This document shows positions 24,090 through 33,881 of a stretch of 64,000 bases of DNA, in pieces. The stretch lies in contig JBBEBR010000022.1 of the NCBI GenBank assembly GCA_040882225.1, positions 248,001 through 312,000 on the forward strand. The letters are read 5' to 3'. The notes under the pieces were generated by a model that did not search any database, was not told the DNA's origin, and saw nothing but the letters and a program-made list of their open reading frames with translations. Within the stretch, counting starts at the first letter, position 1; every line of letters starts with the position of its first letter. The position numbers and the translations under genes are program-made. Source of the stretch: Gracilimonas sp040882225. Its GTDB lineage: Bacteria > Bacteroidota > Rhodothermia > Balneolales > Balneolaceae.

Positions 24090-25214
24090 ATGAATAGTTC
24101 GGGTGTAACTTTCGTTTCTACAAAAGAGGAAAAGAAGCGATTTACGGAATTGCCATACGATCTGTATAAAGGCATGGAACATTGGATTCCGCCTCTGAAA
24201 ATGGATCAGAAAAAGCTCATCAATGAAAAGAAGAACCCATTTTTTAATAATGCTGAGATGGCTCTTTTTCTTGCTGAAAAAGACGGCAAAGATATTGGAA
24301 GAATAGCGGCTATTATTGATCACCGCTACAATGAGTTCCATGGTACAAAAACCGGTCACTTTGGTTTCTTTGAATGCATAAACGATCAACATTCCGCAGA
24401 TTTGCTGTTTCGGGTAGCTTCCGACTGGCTGCGGGATAAAGGGATGAAAAACGTAATGGGGCCAGCCAGCCCAAGTATGATGGATACTATCGGAGTTTTA
24501 ATCGATGGCTTTGATAAAGACCCATACATCCTGATGCCTTACAACTTCGTTTATTATGACGAGCTGATTCAAAATTCCGGTTTCTCCAAAGAAATGGACA
24601 TGTACGCATACCTTGTAGATACGGAAACAGTTTCCGTAGATCGCATGAACCGTGCGCTGGATATCGTGAAAAAGAGAATGCCAGATCTTAAAATCCGTTC
24701 GGTCAATTTGAGGAAAATGGATGATGAGATAAAAATCGTTCGGGAAATATACAATCAGGCCTGGAAAAATAATTGGGGGTTCATTCCTCTTACTAAGGAA
24801 GAATTTCAGGCGGCGGGAAAAGATATGAAGATGATTATCAATCCCGATTACGCTCATATTGCCGAAATTAATGGGAAGCCTATTGCTTTTTCAATTGGCC
24901 TTCCAGATCTCAACCAAATCCTGAAGAAAATGGATGGCACTCTGTTTCCGCTTGGGTTATTCAAAATTTTGTTCGGAAAGAAAAAAATAAATTCGTTGCG
25001 AACCGCCTTAATGGGAGTTTTGCCTGAATACCAAGGCAAGGGGATTGATGCTCTGCTGCACCAGCGGTCTATAAAAAAAGGATTGGAAGAAAAAGTAGTA
25101 GTAGAGTCGGAATTAAGCTGGATACTCGAAAGCAATAAAGAAATGATCCGGGTGGCAGAACGTATTGGTGCCCGCCTTGACAAAACCTACCGGATGTATT
25201 CTAAAGAGCTTTAA
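24090..25214 (+). CDS. GNAT-like acyltransferase (YghO-type), candidate bacterial ceramide synthase
   Basis: A 374-residue GNAT-fold protein of the YghO-like type, 17 bases after the serine palmitoyltransferase-like gene and surely co-transcribed. Recognisable blocks are YKGMEHWIPPLKMDQKKLIN near the start and AEKDGKDIGRIAAIIDHRYNEFH. MGPASPSMMDTIGVLIDGFD follows in the middle, and the acyl-CoA-binding-like MGVLPEYQGKGIDALLHQ is near residue 312. In Caulobacter, ceramide synthase is a GNAT-like acyltransferase encoded near spt, so this protein may N-acylate sphinganine. The fold is seen; the substrate is inferred from context. Confidence 0.75.
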   Translation: MNSSGVTFVSTKEEKKRFTELPYDLYKGMEHWIPPLKMDQKKLINEKKNPFFNNAEMALFLAEKDGKDIGRIAAIIDHRYNEFHGTKTGHFGFFECINDQHSADLLFRVASDWLRDKGMKNVMGPASPSMMDTIGVLIDGFDKDPYILMPYNFVYYDELIQNSGFSKEMDMYAYLVDTETVSVDRMNRALDIVKKRMPDLKIRSVNLRKMDDEIKIVREIYNQAWKNNWGFIPLTKEEFQAAGKDMKMIINPDYAHIAEINGKPIAFSIGLPDLNQILKKMDGTLFPLGLFKILFGKKKINSLRTALMGVLPEYQGKGIDALLHQRSIKKGLEEKVVVESELSWILESNKEMIRVAERIGARLDKTYRMYSKEL

Positions 25215-25232
25215 GTAAAGTCTCAGTTGGTA

Positions 25233-25254
25233 TTTAACTCAAGTTGGAGTTAAA
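25233..25254. repeat. perfect 8-bp inverted repeat after the spt operon
   Basis: TTTAACTC and GAGTTAAA flank a six-base loop, 19 bases after the acyltransferase stop. A weak transcription end is possible, but there is no strong T-run. Confidence 0.4.
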
Positions 25255-25392
25255 AACTCGTTCTAAAAGCTTCTGTACTTTTACCGTCTTTCCCTCCATC
25301 TGCCGCCAATTTTTCTTATATTTTTAAATGGCTTTTTTGAAGCTATAGGCCTGACATCCCAAAACAAATTTCAATAATACCATATTTCGATT

Positions 25393-26781
25393 ATGAGTGA
25401 ATTTCGTACAGAGAAAGACTCCATGGGTGAAGTTAAAGTTCCAAAAAACGCTTTATATGGAGCTCAGACACAACGAGCATTTGATAATTTCCCCATAAGC
25501 GGAATCAAATTTAGCAGAGAGTTTATTGAGGCACTGGGTTTTGTAAAAAAATCCGCGGCGGCGGTAAACGCCGAACTTGGCCTGATTGATAAAGGTGTAG
25601 CAAGTGCAATTGAAGCTGCTTCTCAGGAAGTAGTAGATGGGCTTCACGATAAAGAATTCGTGATCGATATTTTCCAGACAGGTTCCGGTACTTCCACCAA
25701 CATGAATGCGAACGAAGTGATTGCTCATCGCGCTAACGAGCTAAAAAATGTGGATGTTCAAATTCACCCTAACGACCACATCAATTTTGGGCAAAGTTCG
25801 AATGATGTAATCCCAACCGCGATTCGTGTCGCGGCGGTTTTATCAGCCAAAAAAAATCTGATTCCTGCTCTTCAGCATCTTCGAGAAACCTTCCTGGAAA
25901 AAGGAAAGGAATACGCGGAAGTAGTAAAAACGGGCCGTACGCATTTAATGGATGCCATGCCTGTTACCATCGAACAGGAGTTCGGGGGATACGCCCGGCA
26001 GCTGGAGTTAGGAATTGATCGAATCGAATCCGCTTTAAAACGAGTCTCAGAACTACCACAGGGAGGAACTGCAGTTGGTACTGGAATTAATACCCATCGT
26101 GAATTCGGAGCGAAATTCGCTGAAAAAATATCCAGCTTAACCGGAGAAAGTTTCCGAGAGGCTGAAAATCATTTTGAAGCACAGGCAACAGTTGATGCTC
26201 CGGTGGAATTAAGCGGGCAGTTAAAAACCATCGCTGTAGGATTGATGAAGATTGGAAATGATCTTCGGTGGATGAATTCCGGCCCCAACAGTGGCATTGG
26301 CGAAGTTCAGCTTGCAGCGCTACAGCCGGGCTCTTCTATTATGCCCGGAAAAGTGAATCCTGTGATCGAAGAATCTCTGACGATGGTTTGCGCCCAGGTT
26401 ATTGGGAATGATACCGCAGTAACAATTGGCGGGCAGGCAGGGAATTTTGAACTTAATGTAATGCTTCCTGTAGTAGCGCATAACTTGCTTCAATCTATAC
26501 ATATTCTGGCGAATGCTGCACGTAACCTTGCCGATCGGTCGGTTTCAAAGATTACAGTTCGAACGAAAGAAATCGCTGATATGGTTGGTAGAAATCCGAT
26601 TCTGGTAACAGCGCTTAACCCAATTATTGGGTATGATTTGGCAGCAAAAATCGCTAAAAAAGCTTTTGCGGAAAACAGGCCCTTGAAAGAGGTGGCTAAG
26701 GAGATGACGGATCTTTCTGATGAGGAACTGGATAATGCTTTAGATCCAATCAAAATGACTAAAGGTGGTTTTACAGAATAG
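25393..26781 (+). CDS. fumC: class II fumarate hydratase
   Basis: The TCA-cycle enzyme interconverting fumarate and malate; 462 residues, normal length. It carries QTGSGTSTNMNANEVIAHRA near residue 97, the catalytic-histidine region GRTHLMDAMPVT near residue 185, and the fumarase/aspartase signature GSSIMPGKVNPV near residue 317 (the mobile loop with the catalytic serine). Class II enzymes lack the oxygen-sensitive Fe-S cluster, consistent with an aerobic organism. The gene is monocistronic between the sphingolipid cluster and the E1 gene. Another TCA enzyme, sucA, is also in the window. Confidence 0.96.
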   Translation: MSEFRTEKDSMGEVKVPKNALYGAQTQRAFDNFPISGIKFSREFIEALGFVKKSAAAVNAELGLIDKGVASAIEAASQEVVDGLHDKEFVIDIFQTGSGTSTNMNANEVIAHRANELKNVDVQIHPNDHINFGQSSNDVIPTAIRVAAVLSAKKNLIPALQHLRETFLEKGKEYAEVVKTGRTHLMDAMPVTIEQEFGGYARQLELGIDRIESALKRVSELPQGGTAVGTGINTHREFGAKFAEKISSLTGESFREAENHFEAQATVDAPVELSGQLKTIAVGLMKIGNDLRWMNSGPNSGIGEVQLAALQPGSSIMPGKVNPVIEESLTMVCAQVIGNDTAVTIGGQAGNFELNVMLPVVAHNLLQSIHILANAARNLADRSVSKITVRTKEIADMVGRNPILVTALNPIIGYDLAAKIAKKAFAENRPLKEVAKEMTDLSDEELDNALDPIKMTKGGFTE

Positions 26782-26889
26782 TAATCATCTATAATTTTAT
26801 TGTGAGGAGTTTTTTTAAAAAAGCGCTTTTCCGTATACTATCGCCCCGTTTGGAAGGGCGCTTAAAAAGAAATTATTATAACTAATGAG

Positions 26890-29316
26890 ATGATGGCCCA
26901 AGTTAAAGACAAAAAGAAAAGCAGCACGTTTACCGCAACCCATAAGAAAGAAATTTTAGATGATTTCAAGTTGGGATGGGTAAGCAGGCATATGTCGTTA
27001 GTGGGGAGAAAGGAGGTGCTTTCCGGAAAAGCGAAATTTGGAATTTTTGGAGATGGAAAAGAACTTCCTCAAATAGCGATGGCCAAAAACTTTCAAAACG
27101 GTGATTTCCGTTCGGGCTATTATCGAGATCAAACTTTTATGCTGGCAATTGGTGGATTAACCCCGCAACAATTTTTTGCCCAGCTTTATGCCCACGCCGA
27201 TGTTAAAGCGGATCCACATTCCGCAGGCCGGCAGATGAATTCCCACTTTGCCACTCGTTTGCTTGATGAAGAGGGAAACTGGCTTGATCAAACCAAAACA
27301 AAAAATACGGCTTCCGATATTTCGCCAACAGCCGGACAAATGGCACGTTTATTAGGGTTGGCGCAAGCATCCAAAGTTTACCGCAATGCAGAAGTTTTAA
27401 AAGGAAAAGAATGGCAGAAATTTTCCAACAAGGGAAATGAAATTGCCTTTGGTACTATTGGAGATGCGAGCACATCGGAGGGAGTTTTCTGGGAGACCAT
27501 AAATGCCGGCGGAGTTTTACAGATTCCAATGGTTATTTCGGTTTGGGATGATGGTTATGGAATTTCCGTGGCTAAAAAATATCAAACTACCAAAGAGAGT
27601 ATATCAAAAATTTTAAGCGGATTTCAGCGAACAAAAGGCGAAACCGGCTATGAAATCATCACCGTAAAAGCGTGGGATTACGAAGCTTTAAAAGCTGTTT
27701 ATGCCAAAGCAAGCAAAATAGCTCGTGAAGAACATGTTCCTGTTTTGATTCATGTTCAGGAGGTAACCCAACCGCAAGGGCATTCAACCTCTGGATCACA
27801 TGAACGCTACAAATCGGAAGAGCGCCTGAAGTGGGAAGAAGATTATTGCTGCCTGGAACGCTTCAGGGAATGGATTTTAGAAAATGAAATAACCACAGAT
27901 GAAAAGCTGGATAAGCTTGAAGAGCAAGCACAAACTGAAGTAAATGAGGCAAGAACAACAGCCTGGAAAGCTTTTATTGATCCCATCAAAGATGAAAAAG
28001 CAAAAGTTATAAAGCTCATTGCGGCGCTGAAGGAAGAATCAGAAAGTGCTAAACTTGAAGAGCAAGTAAAGAAGTTGAAATCCTATCCGAACGCTATACG
28101 GAAAGATATTTTAGCCGCAGCCCGAAAAGCTTTGGCGACAACAGCGGGATTGCAGGTGTCTTCGAGAAAAGCACTGTTAGATTGGGTTGAAGAGTACCGG
28201 GAAATAAACAGTGAACGATATAACACTCACTTATACAGCGAAAGTTTGCATTCACCACTGCATATAAAAGAGGTGAAACCAGAGTATAAAGAGGAAATCA
28301 AAAAAGTAGACGGCCGGATGGTAATCCGTGAAAATTTTGATGTGTTATTTGAAAAATACCCCAACACGCTGGTTTTTGGAGAAGACGCCGGAAAACTTGG
28401 CGATGTAAATAAAGGGCTTGAAGGCCTTCAGGAAAAGTTCGGGGAAACACGAGTAAGTGATACCGGAATTCGTGAAGCAACTATTTTAGGACAGGGTTTA
28501 GGAATGGCGATGCGCGGCCTTCGTCCAATAGCCGAAATTCAATATCTGGATTATCTGTTGTACTGTTTTCAGGGAATAAGTGATGATTTGGCAACTCTTC
28601 GTTACCGTACTAAAGGCGGTCAGGCGGCGCCACTAATAATTCGTACCCGTGGGCACCGATTGGAGGGAATCTGGCATTCTGGTTCTCCAATGGGAATGAT
28701 AATAAGCGGTGCGCGCGGAGTTCATTTATGCGTGCCCAGGAATCTTACCGAAGCCGCTGGTTTCTACAATACGTTGCTTCAGGGAGATGATCCCGCCATT
28801 GTAGTGGAACCTTTAAATGGTTATCGATTGAAGGAAGATTTACCTTCGAATTTAGGTGAATTTACCACCCCGCTTGGAAAGCCAGAGATTGTGCATGAGG
28901 GAACAGACATCACCATAGTTTCTTATGGTTCTACATTTAATATTGTGGAAGGCGTGTTGCCACAGCTTTCTGAGGCTGGCATTTCTGTGGAATTGATTGA
29001 TGTTCGAACGCTGTTGCCTTTTGATTTAGACCACACCATTGGTGAATCAGTGAAGAAAACGAATCGACTGCTAATTGTTGATGAAGACGTTCCCGGTGGG
29101 GCTTCGGCCTATATATTACACAATGTACTGAAAGAGCAGGGCGGGTATTTCCATCTCGATGCTGAGCCTGAATGCTTAACGGCGAAAGATCATCGTCCGC
29201 CCTATGCCTCTGATGGCGATTATTTCACCAAGCCCAATGCGGAAGATATTTTTGAAAAGGTGTACGAAATAATGAGAGAGGTGAATCCGGGGAAGTTTCC
29301 GAATATCTACGTATAG
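26890..29316 (+). CDS. fused alpha/beta E1 component of a branched-chain-type 2-oxoacid dehydrogenase
   Basis: An 808-residue fusion of the E1 alpha and beta subunits. The alpha part (about 20-420) holds GYYRDQTFMLAIGG, the active-site region HSAGRQMNSHF, and the thiamine-diphosphate motif GTIGDASTSEGVFWETIN. The beta part (about 470-808) is a transketolase-like domain with VFGEDAGKLGDVNKGLEGL, REATILGQGLGMAMRG and IRTRGHRLEG. The fusion is characteristic of Bacteroidetes 2-oxoisovalerate-type dehydrogenases. Substrate could be branched-chain 2-oxoacids, supplying iso-fatty acids, or pyruvate. E2 and E3 are not adjacent. The start is one of two tandem ATGs. It converges with a lipoprotein gene two bases away. 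Confidence 0.9.
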   Translation: MMAQVKDKKKSSTFTATHKKEILDDFKLGWVSRHMSLVGRKEVLSGKAKFGIFGDGKELPQIAMAKNFQNGDFRSGYYRDQTFMLAIGGLTPQQFFAQLYAHADVKADPHSAGRQMNSHFATRLLDEEGNWLDQTKTKNTASDISPTAGQMARLLGLAQASKVYRNAEVLKGKEWQKFSNKGNEIAFGTIGDASTSEGVFWETINAGGVLQIPMVISVWDDGYGISVAKKYQTTKESISKILSGFQRTKGETGYEIITVKAWDYEALKAVYAKASKIAREEHVPVLIHVQEVTQPQGHSTSGSHERYKSEERLKWEEDYCCLERFREWILENEITTDEKLDKLEEQAQTEVNEARTTAWKAFIDPIKDEKAKVIKLIAALKEESESAKLEEQVKKLKSYPNAIRKDILAAARKALATTAGLQVSSRKALLDWVEEYREINSERYNTHLYSESLHSPLHIKEVKPEYKEEIKKVDGRMVIRENFDVLFEKYPNTLVFGEDAGKLGDVNKGLEGLQEKFGETRVSDTGIREATILGQGLGMAMRGLRPIAEIQYLDYLLYCFQGISDDLATLRYRTKGGQAAPLIIRTRGHRLEGIWHSGSPMGMIISGARGVHLCVPRNLTEAAGFYNTLLQGDDPAIVVEPLNGYRLKEDLPSNLGEFTTPLGKPEIVHEGTDITIVSYGSTFNIVEGVLPQLSEAGISVELIDVRTLLPFDLDHTIGESVKKTNRLLIVDEDVPGGASAYILHNVLKEQGGYFHLDAEPECLTAKDHRPPYASDGDYFTKPNAEDIFEKVYEIMREVNPGKFPNIYV

Positions 29317-29317
29317 T

Positions 29318-31501
29318 TTACCTTATTTTTAGTTTCCACATTTCCTCATCAGAAAAAGTCTTCAAGTATATTCCCTGGGTTGTTCCAACTGCAAATAAGC
29401 TATGAAAATTTGCATAGCTTAATCCATTAATCTCAGAAATTGGTTCTGAAAAAAGTGTGGTTTTGGTTCTTAAATCCCAAAAATGTAAAAAGAACTTCAG
29501 GTATTCAGGAGAAAAATATGAGGCAGAGTAATAAATTGCCTGATCATCAGATAAGGCGATATATTGACCTGAAAATTGGGAGAGTACATCGCCATTTTGT
29601 GTATCCTGAATCTGAGCAGTTTTAAAGTTACGAACTGTGGCTAAATATTTACCATTGCCAGAAAATGTTGTCGATTGAGACGTAGAGCCTAAATCAACGG
29701 AAGGGAAATTGATTAGGTTGCCATTTGATGATATTAATTTAAAATAACCATCAAAACTATAAGCTATGGAGTCACCGGAAGGACTTATCGCCATCCCCCT
29801 TATTGTGGATGTTATACTTGATAAATTAGTTCTGAAAATTTGTGTACCTGATTCCAAATCAAATTTTATCATATTTCCATTACTACTGTTGGTATAAATA
29901 TACCTTCCGTCCGGGCTGAGTACTATATCAAATACATCAACACCAGTGGCTTGAAAAACTACTGTATCCTCTATAAAATTATAAACTTTAACTGAGCGGG
30001 CTGTTTTTGAAACAGCAGCTATCCGATTTGTGCCTTCATGAATATCCACTCCAACAACGGAAGCATTAAAAGGATTAAAGCGATAAATGATGCTCTTTGA
30101 ATTTATATCATAAACTATCACTTCTTCATTTCCAGCTTCATTATAAAAGCCATTTGCAGCCACTAAATAATTATCATTTTCACTAAACCGAATGGATTTT
30201 TTATTTTCAAAACCAAAACCAGGAAATTCGATAAAATCGTATGTTTGTAATTTTGGTGCAGAATGAAATAACAAAGTATTAGAAGTAATCTGGCTGACGG
30301 TCTTTATTCTGTATCTTAATAAATCAGAACTGACAGGAATATTATCAGTAAAAAAAGTTGCGCCAGAACCTAACTCTGCTATAGTATCAAAAGTCTCCGA
30401 ATTGATGCTTCTTTCAATAAAGACTTTATTAATGAAAGGGGATATATTGTTATCCTGATCTTTTGGGGGTTCCCAATAGAGTGTAATCTCATTTTCATCA
30501 GAAGTATAATTATTAAACTCAGGGCGGCTTATGGTAAATTCGACTTCAGTAGCATTGCCTGTATAGGAATCTCCTTTGTATGCTCTGACTTGGTAATATG
30601 TTTTGAAATTGTAATCGTTGAAAAATGCTGGAGGGAGTACAAAAGGGTTATTATCGTCTAAAAAGGAAACTGAATTACTATCAAGAGAAGCAATTTCCTG
30701 GAAATTATTATCGTCATTATAACTACGAAAGATCTTGTAATCATCTTCCATATTTGAGTTATCGGTCCAGGAAAGTTGTACGGATTCTTCATCAATTATT
30801 TCGGCATTTAAATCACTCGGCCATTGCCCCTCGGCTGGTAGATGTTCAATGAACCCGTCGTCAATCAAGTCAGCATCTTGTACATCATTCAGGTAAATAA
30901 AAAACTTAAAATACCTCTCTTTAAAACTATGTGGGAATGTTGGGGTTTGATAGTTTGTGGCTCCCGCGTTCAGTGTATTTGAAAATGTATTATCCACATC
31001 CTTAATTAAAATTATAAAAGGCCAATGATCATTGAATCTCCACTCAATTTTTAACGCAACTGAATCATCGGAAATAGATACAAGAGTAGTAGAAAGCGTA
31101 TAGCCTGTAAAACCCACTTTCCTGGAAACTGGTTCTGCAGAGATAGTGGTATCGGCTAATTGTCGAAGTGCCCTAACTTGATAAAGGGTATTCCTTGTAA
31201 TTTCTTCCGAAGTATCAGTATAGCTTTTTTGATTACTATTAACAGAGTCTATCACTACAAAATCATCATCTTCTGTGATAGCTTTACTAATTTCATAATA
31301 GGTAGGAAATCCTGAAGTATCCGTCCAGGCTATCACTACTTCTTTATTTTCCGTGAAAGAAAAATTTAGTTCTGAGATAGGAGGTAGCTGAAATTCCGGG
31401 TTCTCCGGGTCATTAGTATTTGAACGGCTAAAGTCATTAGCAGTTGGTTGCCTGCAGCTAATTAGACCCAAAAGAATAAAGGAGTAGCAAAGTATTTTCA
31501 T
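29318..31501 (-). CDS. lipoprotein with fibronectin-III-like repeats and a C-terminal beta-propeller
   Basis: A roughly 727-residue surface or periplasmic lipoprotein: signal peptide MKILCYSFILLGLISC with Cys16 as the lipobox cysteine. Three or four fibronectin-III-like domains follow (VVIAWTDTSGFPTYYEISKA; VQLSWTDNSNMEDDYKIFRS; ITLYWEPPKDQDN). The last 300 residues are a WD40-type propeller (IVLSPDGRYIYTNSSNGNMIKFDLESG; MAISPSGDSIAYSF). GTG and ATG codons occur just upstream (31510, 31507), but the ATG at 31501 gives the cleanest leader. It starts 10 bases after the PEGA gene and is probably the last gene of the long operon. Function unknown; ligand or matrix binding is plausible. Confidence 0.75.
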   Translation of the reverse strand: MKILCYSFILLGLISCRQPTANDFSRSNTNDPENPEFQLPPISELNFSFTENKEVVIAWTDTSGFPTYYEISKAITEDDDFVVIDSVNSNQKSYTDTSEEITRNTLYQVRALRQLADTTISAEPVSRKVGFTGYTLSTTLVSISDDSVALKIEWRFNDHWPFIILIKDVDNTFSNTLNAGATNYQTPTFPHSFKERYFKFFIYLNDVQDADLIDDGFIEHLPAEGQWPSDLNAEIIDEESVQLSWTDNSNMEDDYKIFRSYNDDNNFQEIASLDSNSVSFLDDNNPFVLPPAFFNDYNFKTYYQVRAYKGDSYTGNATEVEFTISRPEFNNYTSDENEITLYWEPPKDQDNNISPFINKVFIERSINSETFDTIAELGSGATFFTDNIPVSSDLLRYRIKTVSQITSNTLLFHSAPKLQTYDFIEFPGFGFENKKSIRFSENDNYLVAANGFYNEAGNEEVIVYDINSKSIIYRFNPFNASVVGVDIHEGTNRIAAVSKTARSVKVYNFIEDTVVFQATGVDVFDIVLSPDGRYIYTNSSNGNMIKFDLESGTQIFRTNLSSITSTIRGMAISPSGDSIAYSFDGYFKLISSNGNLINFPSVDLGSTSQSTTFSGNGKYLATVRNFKTAQIQDTQNGDVLSQFSGQYIALSDDQAIYYSASYFSPEYLKFFLHFWDLRTKTTLFSEPISEINGLSYANFHSLFAVGTTQGIYLKTFSDEEMWKLKIR

Positions 31502-31510
31502 CACCATCAC

Positions 31511-32470
31511 CTATAATCTTTTTCTAATACTAATTCCAAGTAAAGTCTCTTTGGCACCGAAATCGGTATAAGGATTAAAATCCCAACCCTGGAAATATCC
31601 CCTCTTAGGCTTCATAAGTAAAGCATCTGTCAAACTTATAGCATATATAATCCCACTAACTATCAAAGCTGTATTCCTTTTATCGTAATATTTTTGAGAA
31701 TCTTTTAAGTATGCTTCTGCCTTATCTCCATATACTAATAGTTCATGTGGATCGTGAGTTTGATTATATAAAGATTCATACATTTTAAAATTATTGTCGG
31801 CTTTTATAAAGTTTGAATGGAAGATAATTGAAGACACAGACATTACTGCAAAGCCCACAGAAAATCCTATACCTCTATAAGTGTCTCCTTTATAAAATTG
31901 ACTCAACCCGGGAACAAAAGAATATCTTTGAGCAGTTTTTTTTATTGGCAGAGTGGATAAAGTAATCGCTTGAAAATAATTTTCGGCGACACTAACTCTT
32001 CCGGAATTAGTGTATTTACCGTTTTGGACTTTTAATTCATACTCTTCTTCTGGCAAACTTAAAGCTACATTTGATGTACCTTTTTCATTTCCATCAATAA
32101 AAATTCTCCCTTCTGGCTCACTAAAAATCATCAAATTAGAATCCCAAAACAATAACGGATAGGAGCTGAAATCAGGTGGATATTGATAGTTTGAATAAAA
32201 GAAATTTCTTGCGACAGTTTCTCCTGAAATGATTTTTTCCCGAAAAATCCGGTCATTTTGAAAAGGTTGTACTAACCTAAATTGGTGAAGCCCAGTATCC
32301 ACTCTTACGGAATCAAGCTTGCCCATTTCGTATGGGTTCTGGTAATCTTCATCCACTATAAGAAAATAGGATTCGATATCCAGGTTAAGCCTTAAAGTAC
32401 CTGTTGACTGAGCTTTTAAAACTGGAGCTATCAAGAAAAAAAGAAGTGAAGCAGAAAGAAAGTTTTTCAT
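31511..32470 (-). CDS. exported PEGA-domain protein with C-terminal membrane/DUF5683-like region
   Basis: A 319-residue protein with signal peptide (FLSASLLFFLIAPVLKAQ). The N-terminal half contains PEGA-type surface-layer repeats (LDIESYFLIVDEDYQNPYEMG; EGRIFIDGNEKGTSNVAL). The C-terminal part (SFVPGLSQFYKGDTYRGIGF plus two hydrophobic stretches) looks like the DUF5683 family, which has a similar PG-x-Q-Y/F-Y motif. It lies directly upstream of the fibronectin-III lipoprotein and 40 bases after the DUF58 gene, so it may belong to the MoxR operon. It is probably an envelope structural protein; no enzyme motifs are seen. Confidence 0.65.
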   Translation of the reverse strand: MKNFLSASLLFFLIAPVLKAQSTGTLRLNLDIESYFLIVDEDYQNPYEMGKLDSVRVDTGLHQFRLVQPFQNDRIFREKIISGETVARNFFYSNYQYPPDFSSYPLLFWDSNLMIFSEPEGRIFIDGNEKGTSNVALSLPEEEYELKVQNGKYTNSGRVSVAENYFQAITLSTLPIKKTAQRYSFVPGLSQFYKGDTYRGIGFSVGFAVMSVSSIIFHSNFIKADNNFKMYESLYNQTHDPHELLVYGDKAEAYLKDSQKYYDKRNTALIVSGIIYAISLTDALLMKPKRGYFQGWDFNPYTDFGAKETLLGISIRKRL

Positions 32471-32510
32471 TAAAAACGTGATTTTCTTTTAAGGTAGAAA
32501 GGTTTCAAAA

Positions 32511-33851
32511 TTAAACCAATCCCCGCGCTTTCAATTCCAGATACTTGTTAATTGCATTCACTGAAAGTTCTTTGGGTGGGGTTAGAATCGTTTGAATTCC
32601 GTGTTGATTTAATGTTTTGACGATCTGTTTCTTCTCAAAATTGAATTTTTCAGCAATCGTTTTAGTGTAAATTTCACCAATGGTGTGGGTTTCCTGATGC
32701 AGCAATTTTGTCATCTCGGTATTCTCAAAAAAGATGGTCAACAGCAGGTGGTCTTTTGCGATTCGCTGCAAGTAAGGGAGTTGCCGCTGCATGGATGAAA
32801 GCGTCTCAAAATTCGTATACAGCAGAACAAGGCTTCTTTGATTTAGATGCTTCCGTAGAGAAATCATCAGCCGTTCGTAATCTGATTCCAAAAAATTACT
32901 TTCTAAACCATACAGCGCCTCCTGAATTCGTTGAATATGAGGCCGCCTTTTTTCAGGCTTTACTACAACAGAATCGGTATTCGAAAAGGTAATCAATCCC
33001 GCTTTATCGTCTTTGATTAGCGCGATATTTGAAATCACCAGGCTTGTGTTGATGGCGTAATCAAGAAGATGCAGCCCATCAAAAGGCATTTTCATTACCC
33101 GTCCCATATCAATCACGTTGATCACATTCTGTGAACGTTCATCCTGATATTGATTCACCATTAAGGAGTTACTTCGCGCTGTTGCTTTCCAGTTGATGGA
33201 GCGTACATCATCGCCGGGCACATATTCCTTAATCTGATCAAACTCCATCGTGTGGCCAAGCCTTCGGATCTTCTTAATGCCAATATCTGAAAGTCGATTG
33301 GAGATAGCATATAATTCGAATTTTCGCATCTGAATAAAAGAAGGATAAACCGGAACCTTAGTTTCGGCTTCGATGCTGGTTTTTCTTTTTACTAATCCAA
33401 TTCGTGAATGGGCAAAAACATTAATATCGCCAAAATCATATTCACCACGTTGAGTTGGCCTTAGATGGTAGGTGAATTCTTCTTCTGAGTTTCGGTGGAT
33501 AACTGAACGAATACTAAAATCTCTTAGCTGAAACTGATGCGGGATTTCATCAATAATTTCAAGTTGAACCGGGAAATTGTAGCTATTTGAAATATGAAGG
33601 CGAACCCGGTTTTCATCTCCGTTTGATAAACGTTGAGGAAGAATTCTGCGCCCATTTATTGCTTCTTTCTTGCTAAAGAGGAGGATTAAATCAATTACGA
33701 AAATCAGGATAAATCCAAAAAAGAGAATTTCGGCCACTGCTCCCACTTCAGGAATGAAATAACCTACAAGAAAAGCGAGGACAATTCCCACCAAGCCCTG
33801 AAAAAAAAGGTTTGTGAGGTAGAGCTGCTTAAAGTAGTGGTAGAACTTCAT
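32511..33851 (-). CDS. DUF58 domain-containing protein
   Basis: A 446-residue protein with two N-terminal TM segments (LTNLFFQGLVGIVLAFLVGYF and EILFFGFILIFVIDLILLF), followed by beta-rich and DUF58 regions. The diagnostic block DQIKEYVPGDDVRSINWKATAR lies near residue 205, followed by SLMVNQYQDERSQNVINVID, a von Willebrand A-like start. DUF58 proteins partner MoxR AAA+ ATPases in a conserved neighbourhood and may be the vWA adaptor of a chaperone system. The gene lies 30 bases downstream of moxR on the same strand. Confidence 0.9.
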   Translation of the reverse strand: MKFYHYFKQLYLTNLFFQGLVGIVLAFLVGYFIPEVGAVAEILFFGFILIFVIDLILLFSKKEAINGRRILPQRLSNGDENRVRLHISNSYNFPVQLEIIDEIPHQFQLRDFSIRSVIHRNSEEEFTYHLRPTQRGEYDFGDINVFAHSRIGLVKRKTSIEAETKVPVYPSFIQMRKFELYAISNRLSDIGIKKIRRLGHTMEFDQIKEYVPGDDVRSINWKATARSNSLMVNQYQDERSQNVINVIDMGRVMKMPFDGLHLLDYAINTSLVISNIALIKDDKAGLITFSNTDSVVVKPEKRRPHIQRIQEALYGLESNFLESDYERLMISLRKHLNQRSLVLLYTNFETLSSMQRQLPYLQRIAKDHLLLTIFFENTEMTKLLHQETHTIGEIYTKTIAEKFNFEKKQIVKTLNQHGIQTILTPPKELSVNAINKYLELKARGLV

Positions 33852-33881
33852 TTTTGTTTCTTCACTTTTGCTGAATTTTAC

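Noticed and set aside
26783..26889. Terminator between fumC and the E1 gene (AAGCGC...GCGCTT)
   Set aside because: The stem is only six bases, the loop is long and no T-run follows; too weak to annotate.
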